In this document: in pieces, positions 24,754 through 33,588 of the stretch
Layout: each line of letters begins with the position of its first letter
How positions within the stretch are numbered: position 1 is the stretch's first letter
Assembly: GCF_042667405.1 (NCBI RefSeq)
Contig: NZ_JBHVAL010000008.1
Span: 1-64,000 of the forward strand
DNA length: 64,000 nt
Source of the DNA: Arthrobacter sp042667405
GTDB lineage: Bacteria > Actinomycetota > Actinomycetes > Actinomycetales > Micrococcaceae
Direction of reading: 5' to 3'
Notes under the pieces: generated by a model
The model's database searches: none
What the model saw: only the letters and a program-made list of their open reading frames with translations
What the model was told of the DNA's origin: nothing
Made by a program: the position numbers and the translations under genes

Positions 24754-25998
24754 ATGAAAAGATCAACCATGCGTCCCATGCAGCACTCCAGCAAACTACA
24801 GAACGTCCGGTACGAACTCCGCGGACCCATCCTCCAAGCAGCCAAGGCCATGGAAGCCGAAGGCCACCGCATCTTGAAGATGAACCTTGGAGACACGGCA
24901 CCGTTCGGGCTGGAGGCGCCGGAGTCTGTGGTGGTGGACATGATCCACCACATCCGCGGTGCGCAGGGCTACAGCGACTCCAAGGGGATATTCTCCGCAC
25001 GCACGGCGATCTCGCAGTACTACCAAACGCGCGGACTGATGAACATCGGCGTCGAGGACATCTTTATCGGCAACGGTGTCAGCGAGCTCATTTCCATGAC
25101 CCTGCAGGCCTTCATGGAGAACGGCGACGAGATCCTTATCCCGGCGCCGGACTACCCCTTGTGGACCGCCGCCGTGACGCTCACCGGCGGCAAGCCCGTG
25201 CACTACCTCTGCGACGAGGACGAAAACTGGTGGCCGGACATGGCCGACGTCGAAGCCAAAATCACGCCCCGTACCCGCGGAATAGTGATCATCAATCCCA
25301 ACAACCCCACTGGCGCCGTATATCCACGGCACATTGTGGAGCAGTTCGCGGCCCTCGCCCGAAAGTACGATCTGGTGCTCTTCTCCGACGAGATCTACGA
25401 GAAGATCCGTTACGTCGATGCCCCGCACATCCACACGGCCTCCGTCGCGGACGACGTCTGCGTGCTGACGTTCAGCGGCTTGTCCAAGGCCTACCGGATG
25501 CCCGGTTACCGTGCGGGGTGGGTTGCGGTGACGGGACCCTTGGCTGCCACTGCCGCCTACCGTGAGTCCTTGGAACTGCTGGCGTCCCTGCGGTTGTGCG
25601 CCAATGTGCCAGCGCAGCACGCAATCCAAACCTGCCTGGGTGGCTATCAAAGCATCGAAGCGCTCATCGCACCGGGTGGACGTCTGCGGGAACAGCGTGA
25701 TCTGGCATGGAAACTCCTCACCGCTATCCCAGGAGTATCCTGCGTTCCTGCTGCCGGAGCGATGTACCTCTTCCCGCGCCTTGATCCGGAGATCTACCCC
25801 ATCGCATCGGACGAGAAATTCGTCCTCCAGCTCTTGCAGGAACAGAAGATCCTGGTGTCACACGGAACGGCCTTCAACTGGCCAACTCCGGACCACTTCC
25901 GTTTCGTGATCCTCCCTGCAGTTGGGGACATCGAGGAAGCCGTACGCCGGATCTCGCATTTCCTCGCCGCGTACCGGAACCGCCCGGCGGAGGACTGA
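24754..25998 (+). CDS. PLP-dependent aminotransferase, AlaA-like
   Basis: The product of about 414 residues is a class I aminotransferase very close in pattern to E. coli AlaA (glutamate-pyruvate aminotransferase): HSSKLQNVRYELRGPILQAA, IFIGNGVSELISMTLQAF, VIINPNNPTGAVYPR, and the PLP lysine in FSGLSKAYRMPGYRAGW. LCANVPAQHAIQTCLGGYQS follows. AlaA makes alanine from pyruvate and glutamate. The motif I recall as NPAPFG in AlaA reads GDTAPFG here, an unusual change near the active-site mouth. Start codons at 24733, 24754 and 24769 are all possible, as none has a strong ribosome binding site. Confidence 0.85.
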   Translation: MKRSTMRPMQHSSKLQNVRYELRGPILQAAKAMEAEGHRILKMNLGDTAPFGLEAPESVVVDMIHHIRGAQGYSDSKGIFSARTAISQYYQTRGLMNIGVEDIFIGNGVSELISMTLQAFMENGDEILIPAPDYPLWTAAVTLTGGKPVHYLCDEDENWWPDMADVEAKITPRTRGIVIINPNNPTGAVYPRHIVEQFAALARKYDLVLFSDEIYEKIRYVDAPHIHTASVADDVCVLTFSGLSKAYRMPGYRAGWVAVTGPLAATAAYRESLELLASLRLCANVPAQHAIQTCLGGYQSIEALIAPGGRLREQRDLAWKLLTAIPGVSCVPAAGAMYLFPRLDPEIYPIASDEKFVLQLLQEQKILVSHGTAFNWPTPDHFRFVILPAVGDIEEAVRRISHFLAAYRNRPAED

Positions 25999-26008
25999 CC
26001 GGAACCGG

Positions 26009-27637
26009 CTACGGTGCCGCCGGACCCGTAGCCGACTCCCGCAGCGCCTTCTTGGCGATCTTCCCGGTTGACGTCTTGGGAATCTCGGCAATGATGACCA
26101 CCCGTTCCGGGATCCACCACTTCGCTACCTTGCCCTCGAGGTGCGACTGGATGGATTCTGCCGTGAGAACAGCGTTCTGGCGGGGAGCAACGTAGGCCAC
26201 CGGCCGCTCGCCCCACTTCTCGTCAGGCAAAGCGACGACGGCGGCCTCCCACACCTCGGGGTGGCTGAGGATGGCGTTCTCCAACTCCGTTGAGCCGATC
26301 CATTCTCCGCCGGACTTGATCAGGTCCTTGAGGCGGTCCACCACGTGGACACAGCCGTCCGGATCGATGGTCCCCACATCGCCGGTTTTCAGCCATCCGT
26401 CGGAAGTAAAAGCCTCCGAGCCGTCCGATGCACCGAAGTATCCTCCGGCGACCGTGGCTCCGCACACTTGCAGCTCTCCCGTTTCCTTGCCGTCGTGTGG
26501 GGCAATGGTTCCGTCCGGCCGAACGACGCGGATTTTGACCAAAGGACTGGGATGGCCCGGAGCACACATCAGAGCCAGCGCTTTGTCTCCGGTTTCGTTC
26601 CTGGCCGGTTGCTGCCGTTTGGCTGGCGTCCGTGCAGAGGTGAGCAGCGGACTAGCTTCGGTCATCCCCCAGGTTCCCACCAATGGCACGTTCAAATCCT
26701 CGAGATACTGACGAGCCAAGTCGACGGGCAACGGACTGCCGCCGTTGGCCAGTCGCCGCAGTTTGGACAGGTCCCGCCCCTGAAGATGTGGCAACAGGCT
26801 TTTCCAGACCGTGGTCACCGCAGCGGACACTGTGACCTGCTCCTGTTCCATCAGTCCGGCAAGCTTTTCCGGCGACGTGGCCCGGCCTGGCAGGACGAGG
26901 GAAGCCCCGCACATGGCCGCTGCATAGGGAAGCCCCCACGCATTCGCATGGAACATGGGAACGATCGGCATCACGACATCTCCCCCGCCCAAGGCGAAGA
27001 CATCAGCGAACAGCAGGGACATGGCATGCAGGATGATGGAGCGGTGGTCGTACAACACCCCCTTGGGTCGGCCTGTTGTTCCTGAGGTGTAGCAGAGTGC
27101 GGCGGCTGTTCGTTCGTCCGGGACGTCAAAGGTTGTTACGGCGTGCCCCTGCTCAAGGATCGATTCGTAGTCCAGGATGCGAGGGTCGTCGGGCACAGAC
27201 GGCTTGTCACAGTCATCCATGACCACGATGTGCCGAAGCGTTGGCAGCTTGTCCGCGATCGGCCAAAGGACATCGAGCAAGGAGCGGTCTACGAAGAGGA
27301 CGTCGTCCGCGGCATCGTTGATGATGTACTGAATGTCGGCGGGCGCCAGTCGATGGTTGATCGTATGCAGCACCCTGCCCGAACTGGGCACCGCGAGGTA
27401 CAACTCAAAATGGCGCTGGGTATTCCATCCGAGGGTGGCAACCCGGGCCGACGCCGGCACGCCCAATGCGTCCAGGGCACCGGCCAGCTTCCTGATCCGC
27501 TGCGCCACTTCGCCGTAGTTCGCAGACCGCCGGTCATCGAACCCGGCCGTGACCACCGTCTTCTTGGCGAATGCTCCTTCGAGTCGGTCCACCAGCATGG
27601 GCGTGGCAAGGGAATGGTCCTGCATAAGTCCGTGCAT
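26009..27637 (-). CDS. Acyl-CoA synthetase (long-chain-fatty-acid-CoA ligase type)
   Basis: The 542-residue adenylate-forming enzyme carries the AMP-binding P-loop YTSGTTGRPKGVLYDHRS. It also has the A5-type GTWGMTEASPL, the DGWLKTGDVGTID motif with the ATP-ribose Asp, VDRLKDLIKSGGEWI, and the C-terminal catalytic lysine region PKTSTGKIAKKALRE. It activates a carboxylic acid to its CoA thioester. It is the last gene of the minus-strand operon SDR, thiolase, MFS transporter, ligase and starts 4 bp after the MFS stop. The likely role is to activate an imported fatty or aromatic acid before chain shortening. Confidence 0.88.
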   Translation of the reverse strand: MHGLMQDHSLATPMLVDRLEGAFAKKTVVTAGFDDRRSANYGEVAQRIRKLAGALDALGVPASARVATLGWNTQRHFELYLAVPSSGRVLHTINHRLAPADIQYIINDAADDVLFVDRSLLDVLWPIADKLPTLRHIVVMDDCDKPSVPDDPRILDYESILEQGHAVTTFDVPDERTAAALCYTSGTTGRPKGVLYDHRSIILHAMSLLFADVFALGGGDVVMPIVPMFHANAWGLPYAAAMCGASLVLPGRATSPEKLAGLMEQEQVTVSAAVTTVWKSLLPHLQGRDLSKLRRLANGGSPLPVDLARQYLEDLNVPLVGTWGMTEASPLLTSARTPAKRQQPARNETGDKALALMCAPGHPSPLVKIRVVRPDGTIAPHDGKETGELQVCGATVAGGYFGASDGSEAFTSDGWLKTGDVGTIDPDGCVHVVDRLKDLIKSGGEWIGSTELENAILSHPEVWEAAVVALPDEKWGERPVAYVAPRQNAVLTAESIQSHLEGKVAKWWIPERVVIIAEIPKTSTGKIAKKALRESATGPAAP

Positions 27638-27641
27638 CGTG

Positions 27642-29021
27642 TCAGCCTTCCTGCCGCGAATCCATGAGCCTTTGGGGTGAGAACGCCCCGCGCTCCTCGT
27701 CCGGATCGACCGTCATCGCCGAGCCACGGTCCTCGCGCTTCAGCGCCCACGTGAGAACCGGGGTGAGGGCTACGGAGATCCCGGATGCGGCAATGATGAT
27801 GAAGAAACCGGTCGCCGGATCCCCCGTCGCTGTCTCGGCCACTCCGAAGAGATAGGGACCGACGAATCCTCCGATCAGTCCGATCGTATTGATGAACGCC
27901 AGGCCGGCAGCGGCCACAATCCCGGACATACGGGCCATGGCGATGGACCAGAACACCGGCAACGTACCGAAGATGAAGACTGCTCCGAGCGCGATGAGCA
28001 CCACCCTCACCACCGGGGGCTCAACGAGGACGTAGGCAACAGCTGTGGCGAGGGTGCCCAGCGCCATGAAGCCGACCCAGGCAGCCTCTTTGGTCGAACG
28101 TCGGAACAGCCTTGGGATGAGCAGGACGCCGATGGTCGCGCCGATCCCCACGCTCCCGGAGATCAACCCGATCATGAACGGGCTCTTCACGTGCATGGAC
28201 TCAATGATCGCCGGGATGTTGAACACCAATCCAACGCTGCTTACCTGGTTCAGGAAGTAGACAAGGGCAATGATCACAATGAAAGGACGGCCAAAGGCCC
28301 TGCGCAGGTTCCCCCGGATACGGTGGTCGTGCTCATCCGGCGTACCGGCATGACGGGACAGGCTGTCGGCTTCGTCCGCGGTCAGCCAGGAAGCTTGCTG
28401 GGGTGTCGACGGCAACTTGAACCACACCACGACGCCGACCACCATCGTGAGCAGGCCCTCGATCATGAACATCCATTGCCAACCGTGCAGGCCGAACAGG
28501 GAGTCGAGTTCCATCAGGGCTCCACCCGCAGGGCCGCCGATGATGAGCGCGATTGTCGGTGCCAGGTAGATGAATCCCATGACGCTGGCACGCTGGTTCT
28601 GCGCGAACCACACAGTCACCATGTAAGCCAATGCAGGAAACAGTCCAGCCTCCGCGGCACCCAGGATGAACCGCAGGATGTAGAAGGACACCTCTCCTTG
28701 CACGAACATCATGAGGGCGGAAATTGCACCCCAGGTCAACGCGATCCTGGTGATCCACGCCCGCGGCCCCACACGGTACATGATCAGGTTGCTCGGGACT
28801 TCGAGGAACGCGTAGCTGATGAAGAAGATGCCGGCGCCCAGCCCGTAGGCGGCGGCGCTGAGTCCTATATCTGCCTCAAGGTGGGTTTTGGCCAGGGACA
28901 CGTTGGTCCTGTCCACGTAGGACATGAAGTACACAACGCAAAGCAGTGGAATCAGCTTCAACAGTGCCTTGCGGGTAGCTCGTGCGTGAACGTCGTCGGT
29001 ACGCAGAGATGGTTCGGTCAT
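27642..29021 (-). CDS. MFS transporter, anion:cation symporter (ACS) type
   Basis: The 459-residue protein has about twelve membrane segments and the ACS-family signatures IPLLCVVYFMSYVDRTNVSL near the first segment and FLEVPSNLIMYRVGPRAW after it. This is the pattern of phthalate, 4-hydroxyphenylacetate and related organic-anion importers (HpaX-like). The ATG at 29021 is preceded by an A/G-rich stretch. The longer frame to 29282 overlaps the thiolase and is not used. In the operon it most likely imports the acid that the CoA ligase activates. Confidence 0.87.
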   Translation of the reverse strand: MTEPSLRTDDVHARATRKALLKLIPLLCVVYFMSYVDRTNVSLAKTHLEADIGLSAAAYGLGAGIFFISYAFLEVPSNLIMYRVGPRAWITRIALTWGAISALMMFVQGEVSFYILRFILGAAEAGLFPALAYMVTVWFAQNQRASVMGFIYLAPTIALIIGGPAGGALMELDSLFGLHGWQWMFMIEGLLTMVVGVVVWFKLPSTPQQASWLTADEADSLSRHAGTPDEHDHRIRGNLRRAFGRPFIVIIALVYFLNQVSSVGLVFNIPAIIESMHVKSPFMIGLISGSVGIGATIGVLLIPRLFRRSTKEAAWVGFMALGTLATAVAYVLVEPPVVRVVLIALGAVFIFGTLPVFWSIAMARMSGIVAAAGLAFINTIGLIGGFVGPYLFGVAETATGDPATGFFIIIAASGISVALTPVLTWALKREDRGSAMTVDPDEERGAFSPQRLMDSRQEG

Positions 29022-29077
29022 GGTGCCTTGATCCTCGCTCGGAGTGGTCTTGGGTTGTGCCTTGAAAGGGTGGGAGG

Positions 29078-30265
29078 TCAGCAGACTTCGAAAAGACCGG
29101 CGGCTCCCATTCCGCCGCCGACGCACATGGTCACGACGGCGTAGCGCGCGCCTCTGCGGCGACCCTCCAGGAGGGCATGGCCCACCATCCGGGCGCCTGT
29201 CATTCCGTAGGGGTGGCCGATGGAGATTGCCCCTCCGTTGACGTTCATCCGGTCGGGGTCGATCCCGAGCCGGTCGCGGCAATACAGGGCCTGCGAGGCA
29301 AAGGCCTCATTGAGTTCCCACAGGTCTATGTCCCCTATCCGCAGCCCGTGTTCCCGGAGGAGTTTGGGGATCGCGAAGACCGGTCCGATGCCCATTTCAC
29401 CGGGCTCGCAGCCAGCCACTGCCATGCCGCGGTAGATGCCGAGAGGTTCAATCCCCCGCCGGTTCGCGGCGCCGGCCTCCATGAGCACCAGGGCTGAACC
29501 GCCGTCGGAAAGCTGGGAGGCATTTCCGGCCGTGACCGTCGACGAGCGGGATGCCTGGCCATCGGCAAGCACCGGTCGCAGGGATGCCAATCCCTCCTTG
29601 GTGGTGGAGGGACGGTTGCCCTCGTCGCGGGCCAAGGTGGTCTCATTCCCTGCGCCACTCTCCTGCCCGTTTCCCGGCACGATGAACGGAACGATCTCGT
29701 CGTCGAAAAGGCCGGAGGCTTGTGCTTTTGCGGTGCGTTGCTGGGACAGCAGGGCGAACCCGTCTTGCGCATCCCGGCCGATCCCGTAGCGCTCCGCGAC
29801 GATTTCCGCCGTCTCAAGCATGGACAGATACATGGACGGGCGGCGCTCCAGCAACCACGGATCCTGGGCGAGGTATCGGTTCTGGTGCTCGTTCTGGACC
29901 AGCGAAATGGACTCCACGCCACCCCCAACCGCAATGGACATACCGTCCGCAACGATCTGCTTGGCCGCTGTTGCAACTGCCATCAGCCCTGAGGCGCACT
30001 GCCTGTCGATGGTCATAGCCGGCACGGAATCAGGGAGCCCGGCACGGAGCACGGATTGCCGGGCAACATTGAATCCCGTGGTGCCTTCCTGCATGGCACA
30101 TCCGAGAACGACGTCCTCGACCTCGTCGGGTTCCACGCCGGCACGTTCGACGGCGGCCGCAATGGCGTGGGCGGCCAGCGCGGGACCGGTAGTGGAACCC
30201 AGCGTTCCCTTGTACGCACGGCCAATGGGGGTTCTCGCCGTCGAAACGACAACTGCCTCCCTCAC
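29078..30265 (-). CDS. Acetyl-CoA acetyltransferase / thiolase
   Basis: The 395-residue thiolase has the nucleophilic Cys90 in IDRQCASGLMAVATAA, the active-site His in ISIGHPYGMTGARM, and the C-terminal acid/base Cys in VTMCVGGGMGAAGLFE. The N-terminus REAVVVSTARTPIGRAYKG is typical of degradative thiolases. It cleaves 3-ketoacyl-CoA to acetyl-CoA and a shortened acyl-CoA. Its start overlaps the stop of the upstream SDR gene (ATGA), so the two are coupled and probably catalyse consecutive steps (3-hydroxyacyl-CoA oxidation, then thiolysis). Confidence 0.92.
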   Translation of the reverse strand: MREAVVVSTARTPIGRAYKGTLGSTTGPALAAHAIAAAVERAGVEPDEVEDVVLGCAMQEGTTGFNVARQSVLRAGLPDSVPAMTIDRQCASGLMAVATAAKQIVADGMSIAVGGGVESISLVQNEHQNRYLAQDPWLLERRPSMYLSMLETAEIVAERYGIGRDAQDGFALLSQQRTAKAQASGLFDDEIVPFIVPGNGQESGAGNETTLARDEGNRPSTTKEGLASLRPVLADGQASRSSTVTAGNASQLSDGGSALVLMEAGAANRRGIEPLGIYRGMAVAGCEPGEMGIGPVFAIPKLLREHGLRIGDIDLWELNEAFASQALYCRDRLGIDPDRMNVNGGAISIGHPYGMTGARMVGHALLEGRRRGARYAVVTMCVGGGMGAAGLFEVC

Positions 30266-31188
30266 AGCGCGGCCTCGGCAACGTCGTCAGCCTCGCGCCG
30301 GGCGATGGCGATGTAGCGGCGTGTCTGTTCAAAGGCACTTTCAGTGACTACGGAACCGGACATGTCGCTCACCCGTGACCATTCAAGGGCAAGCTGCTCG
30401 GGGGTCCGCAGGCTCTCCGGCAGGTAGACACCGGCGGACTCCTCCATCCGTGCAACGGCGAACACTCCCGCGCCGGCCGCAAGGATGGTCTTGGTCGGAG
30501 CCTCGGGAGAGACCATGAACACTGCCCCGGGAGCCACGGCTTCAGGGGCCAACAGTGCAAGCTCCTGGGGTTCAAGCAGGTCTTCGGTCATTTGCGTCGC
30601 CGCGGTGGGGGCTAGGGAGTTGACCCGGATGCCCCTCTTTTCGCCCTCAATCGCAAGAACGTTCATCAACCCAACAACAGCCGATTTGGCCGCGCCGTAG
30701 TTGGCCTGGCCGAAATTGCCATAAATACCGGAAGCCGACGTGGTCATGAGGATCCGCCCGTACCCCTGCTCGACCATGTGCGGCCAGACCGCGTGGGAGC
30801 AGTTCACCGACCCCATCAGATGGACATCCACTACTGTTCGGAAGGCCTGGAGGTCCGACTTCGCGAAGGACTTGTCCCGCAGGATGCCCGCGTTGTTGAT
30901 AAGGATGTCCACGCGCCCCCAGGTGTCGATGACCTGGGCAACCATCGCGGCGACAGCCTTTTCGTCCGCAACGTCACACAGTGTCACCATGGCCTCGCCG
31001 CCGGCTTCCTGGATCTCCCGCGCAACCCCAGCGGCAGCGGACTGGCTACCGGCGTCGCCTGCCGGCCCGCCGACGTCGTTAATGGCAACCTTGACCCCCC
31101 GCTCCGCCAGCGCCAAGGCGTGTGCCCGCCCCAGTCCGGTCCCTGCTCCGGTGATGATCGCTACTTGCCCGCGGAGGTCGATGCCCAC
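30262..31188 (-). CDS. SDR family dehydrogenase (3-hydroxyacyl-CoA dehydrogenase-like)
   Basis: The 308-residue short-chain dehydrogenase has the NAD(P) motif ITGAGTGLGRAHALALAERG, the NNAGILRDKS segment and the catalytic Tyr/Lys in YGAAKSAVVGLM, with the Ser in TTSASGIYG. The overall pattern, including INDVGGPAGDAG near residue 37, resembles the dehydrogenase domain of peroxisomal multifunctional enzyme type 2, that is, a 3-hydroxyacyl-CoA dehydrogenase. It is the first gene of the operon and is divergent from a TetR regulator. The start at 31188 has GGAGATAT close upstream. Confidence 0.88.
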   Translation of the reverse strand: MGIDLRGQVAIITGAGTGLGRAHALALAERGVKVAINDVGGPAGDAGSQSAAAGVAREIQEAGGEAMVTLCDVADEKAVAAMVAQVIDTWGRVDILINNAGILRDKSFAKSDLQAFRTVVDVHLMGSVNCSHAVWPHMVEQGYGRILMTTSASGIYGNFGQANYGAAKSAVVGLMNVLAIEGEKRGIRVNSLAPTAATQMTEDLLEPQELALLAPEAVAPGAVFMVSPEAPTKTILAAGAGVFAVARMEESAGVYLPESLRTPEQLALEWSRVSDMSGSVVTESAFEQTRRYIAIARREADDVAEAAL

Positions 31189-31207
31189 AGATATCTCCTT
31201 CGTTATT

Positions 31208-31232
31208 CAACATACTACTCAGTATTATGTTG
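31208..31232. promoter_or_regulatory. Candidate TetR operator between the SDR operon and its regulator
   Basis: The arms CAACATA and TATGTTG flank an 11-base centre that itself contains ATACT/AGTAT half-sites. It lies in the short region between the divergent SDR and TetR genes, an ideal position to control both. Confidence 0.55.
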
Positions 31233-31310
31233 TCGAGATCACGTGACTGTCAACGGCCCCGGCGAAACGGGTGGCATGATGTTTTGGGACCAACGCCTGA
31301 TGGAGGACAT

Positions 31311-31934
31311 GTGACCAGTACTGCCGACGCCGACCCCGGCATCAGGGCGCGGGTCCTGGATGCGGCCGCTTCGGCGTTCGCACGCAGGGGATTCGCGAAG
31401 ACAACGATCGACGACATCGCTATGGCCGTCGGGGCCACCAAAGGCCTGGTCTACTATCACTTCCGGTCGAAGTTCGATATCTTCCTGTCCGCTTACGAGC
31501 TCGGCATGCACAAGGTGAAGGCAGTGGTGGAACCCCTGGCCGATTCACCAGGATCCGGGCTTGAGCGGCTCAAGCGCATGGCGACGGCCCACGTGATCAA
31601 CCTGATGGAGGACGTGGACTACCACCACGTGGTGCATCAAGGGGTGCGGGACCAGTCTTCGGAGTCGCTCACCGTGGGTCAACGTGAAGCCCTGGTCAAT
31701 CTCAACCAGCTCAGGAAGGACTACGAGCTCCTGTTCCGGCGCGTGGTGGAAGAAGGCGTCGCTGACGGCTCACTCCGGAAGGTCGATCCACCCCTGGCCA
31801 CCCGTGTTCTGCTGAGCAGCCTCAACGCCGTCGATGTCTGGTACCGCGAGCAGGAGAAGCAGCACGCGGAGGGCATCCGGGCCCTGGCCGGGGACGTGGT
31901 TGACCTCATCCTCGGTGGAGTCGCCGCCTCCTGA
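31311..31934 (+). CDS. TetR/AcrR family regulator
   Basis: The 207-residue protein has the TetR helix-turn-helix at residues 10-55 (RVLDAAASAFARRGFAKTTI, DDIAMAVGATKGLVYYHFRS) and a C-terminal domain of the BetI/KstR2-like acyl-ligand type (HHVVHQGVRDQSSES). The GTG at 31311 has GGAGGA four bases upstream. It is divergent from the SDR-thiolase-MFS-CoA ligase operon with an inverted repeat between, so it is probably that operon's acyl-CoA-responsive repressor. The ligand assignment is inference. Confidence 0.86.
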   Translation: MTSTADADPGIRARVLDAAASAFARRGFAKTTIDDIAMAVGATKGLVYYHFRSKFDIFLSAYELGMHKVKAVVEPLADSPGSGLERLKRMATAHVINLMEDVDYHHVVHQGVRDQSSESLTVGQREALVNLNQLRKDYELLFRRVVEEGVADGSLRKVDPPLATRVLLSSLNAVDVWYREQEKQHAEGIRALAGDVVDLILGGVAAS

Positions 31935-31981
31935 CGCGACCGCCCGGTGCAGGACTCACCCGGCACATACCCACCCGGGGA

Positions 31982-33019
31982 CTAAAGGGCCGGGTCCACC
32001 ATGGTCATACCCGCCGGATTGGCCTTGTCGAAGCCGGGCAGCAGCGCCGCGGCATCCTCCAGGCCGATAGTGCGTTCAATAAGCAGCTGCGGCTGGAGCG
32101 CGCCCTGCTCAATGAGCGCCATCATGCCCGGATACTCCACGGCGGCCATGCCGTGACTGCCCAGCACGTCGAGCTCCCAGCCGATCACCCGCGCCATGGG
32201 AACCTGCGGGTTGCCATCGATTGAGGGCAACAAACCGATTTGGACGTGCCGTCCGCGGCGTCGAAGGCTGAGGATCGCATCGGCACAGGTCTGTTCACTT
32301 CCGACGGCGTCAATCGCCACGTGACTGCCACCATCGGTCAGCCGGGACACAGCTTTCGGGATGTCCGTACCGTCAGCAACAACAGTATGTTCTGCACCCA
32401 AACGCGCAGCCACAGCCAGCGCCTCGGGGTTCCGGTCCACGGCGATGACCCTGGCTCCCATGGCCTTGGCGATCATCACTGCGCTGAGCCCGACGCCGCC
32501 GGTACCCACCACAGTGACCCATTCCCCGGGCTTGACCTGCGCCCGGGCCGCCAAGGCGCGGTAGGCGGTGGCGAAGCGGCAGCCGAGGCTTGCCGCCGTC
32601 GTAAATTCGACGTTGTCCGGGAGGGCAACAAGGTTGCTGTCGGCGGCGTGCAGGGCAACGTACTCGGCGAACGATCCCCAGTGGGTGAAACCTGGTTGCT
32701 GCTGGTCCGGGCAGACCTGCGCGTCGCCGGCCAGGCACCATTCGCAGGTGCCGCAGCCGCAGACGAAGGGCACCGTGACACGGTCGCCGATCTTCCAGTT
32801 CCGGACACCTTCGCCCACAGAGTCGATGACGCCGGCGAGTTCGTGGCCGGGCACGTGGGGCATGGCAATGTCGTCGTGGCCGGCCCAGGCATGCCAGTCG
32901 CTGCGGCACATGCCCGTGGCCAACACCTTCACCACCACACCCCCAACAGGGGCGCCGGGCTTGGCGACTTCCCTGACTTCGGGCTGGGTCCGGACCTCAT
33001 CAAAAACAACTGCGCGCAC
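31982..33019 (-). CDS. Zinc-dependent alcohol dehydrogenase
   Basis: The 345-residue medium-chain dehydrogenase has catalytic zinc ligands Cys38 (GMCRSDWHAW) and His59 (HVPGHE). The structural-zinc cysteines are 89, 92, 95 and 103 in CGCGTCEWC and QVC. The NAD(P) Rossmann motif is VVGTGGVGLSAVMIA. It oxidises an alcohol or reduces an aldehyde; specificity cannot be read. It is divergent from the AhpD-like/ECF41 pair, about 95 bp apart. It ends 47 bp from the TetR gene stop (convergent). Confidence 0.88.
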   Translation of the reverse strand: MRAVVFDEVRTQPEVREVAKPGAPVGGVVVKVLATGMCRSDWHAWAGHDDIAMPHVPGHELAGVIDSVGEGVRNWKIGDRVTVPFVCGCGTCEWCLAGDAQVCPDQQQPGFTHWGSFAEYVALHAADSNLVALPDNVEFTTAASLGCRFATAYRALAARAQVKPGEWVTVVGTGGVGLSAVMIAKAMGARVIAVDRNPEALAVAARLGAEHTVVADGTDIPKAVSRLTDGGSHVAIDAVGSEQTCADAILSLRRRGRHVQIGLLPSIDGNPQVPMARVIGWELDVLGSHGMAAVEYPGMMALIEQGALQPQLLIERTIGLEDAAALLPGFDKANPAGMTMVDPAL

Positions 33020-33046
33020 GGACTGACTCTAACAATTGACCGGCAC

Positions 33047-33073
33047 TGTCACACTTCCGGCCCCGTCTCCGAC
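33047..33073 (+). promoter_or_regulatory. Candidate ECF41-type promoter
   Basis: TGTCACA at 33047-33053 matches the -35 element reported for ECF41 sigma factors. A CGAC follows after 16 bases (33070-33073), and a CGTC occurs at 33064-33067. It lies 40 bp upstream of the AhpD-like gene whose downstream neighbour encodes an ECF41 sigma factor, suggesting autoregulation. Confidence 0.5.
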
Positions 33074-33112
33074 ATCACTGATGTAACGCACAAACTCTGA
33101 AGGGAAGTCAGC

Positions 33113-33571
33113 ATGACCCGCATCAACATCGGTCGCAGCAACAAACTCGGCTACGCTGCCGTCATTGGCCTGGAAGGTTACGCCCGCACCTCTGTGGATC
33201 CTGATCTGTACGAGCTGATCAAGCTCCGTGCCTCGATCCTCAACGGCTGCGGTTTCTGCGTGGACATGCATGCGACCGACGGCCGGAAGCGTGGCATTCC
33301 GGCCCGAAAGCTGCACGCCGTGGCCGCCTGGCAGCACTCCAAAGTGTTTTTCGACGCCCGCGAGCAGGCTGTCCTTGCCCTCACCGATGCCTTGACGCAA
33401 TTGGGGCCTGACACGGTGACCGACGAGATCTGGAATGCTGCCGCGACGCATTTCGACGACGGCCAGATGGGCGGCTTGGTCCTGGCGATCTCCACCATCA
33501 ATGTCTGGAACAGGATTGCGATCAGCACACAGATGGAGCCGCCCGTGGATGAGAAGAATCCGCTGGTCTGA
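33113..33571 (+). CDS. Carboxymuconolactone decarboxylase / AhpD-like protein
   Basis: The 152-residue protein belongs to the AhpD/CMD fold, with the redox-active CGFCVDMH motif near residues 46-53 and an HAVAAWQHSKVF helix. In AhpD the CxxC pair reduces alkyl hydroperoxide reductase; stand-alone members often act as peroxidase-like proteins. It is immediately upstream (17 bp) of an ECF41 sigma factor. Such CMD-like genes are the known typical targets and neighbours of ECF41 sigmas, so the pair most likely forms an oxidative or electrophile stress module. Confidence 0.85.
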   Translation: MTRINIGRSNKLGYAAVIGLEGYARTSVDPDLYELIKLRASILNGCGFCVDMHATDGRKRGIPARKLHAVAAWQHSKVFFDAREQAVLALTDALTQLGPDTVTDEIWNAAATHFDDGQMGGLVLAISTINVWNRIAISTQMEPPVDEKNPLV

Positions 33572-33588
33572 ACGGTAACGTGGGCAGC

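Noticed and set aside
24754..25998. Linking the AlaA-like enzyme to the adjacent acyl-CoA operon
   Set aside because: It is on the opposite strand and convergent, with no shared pathway step.
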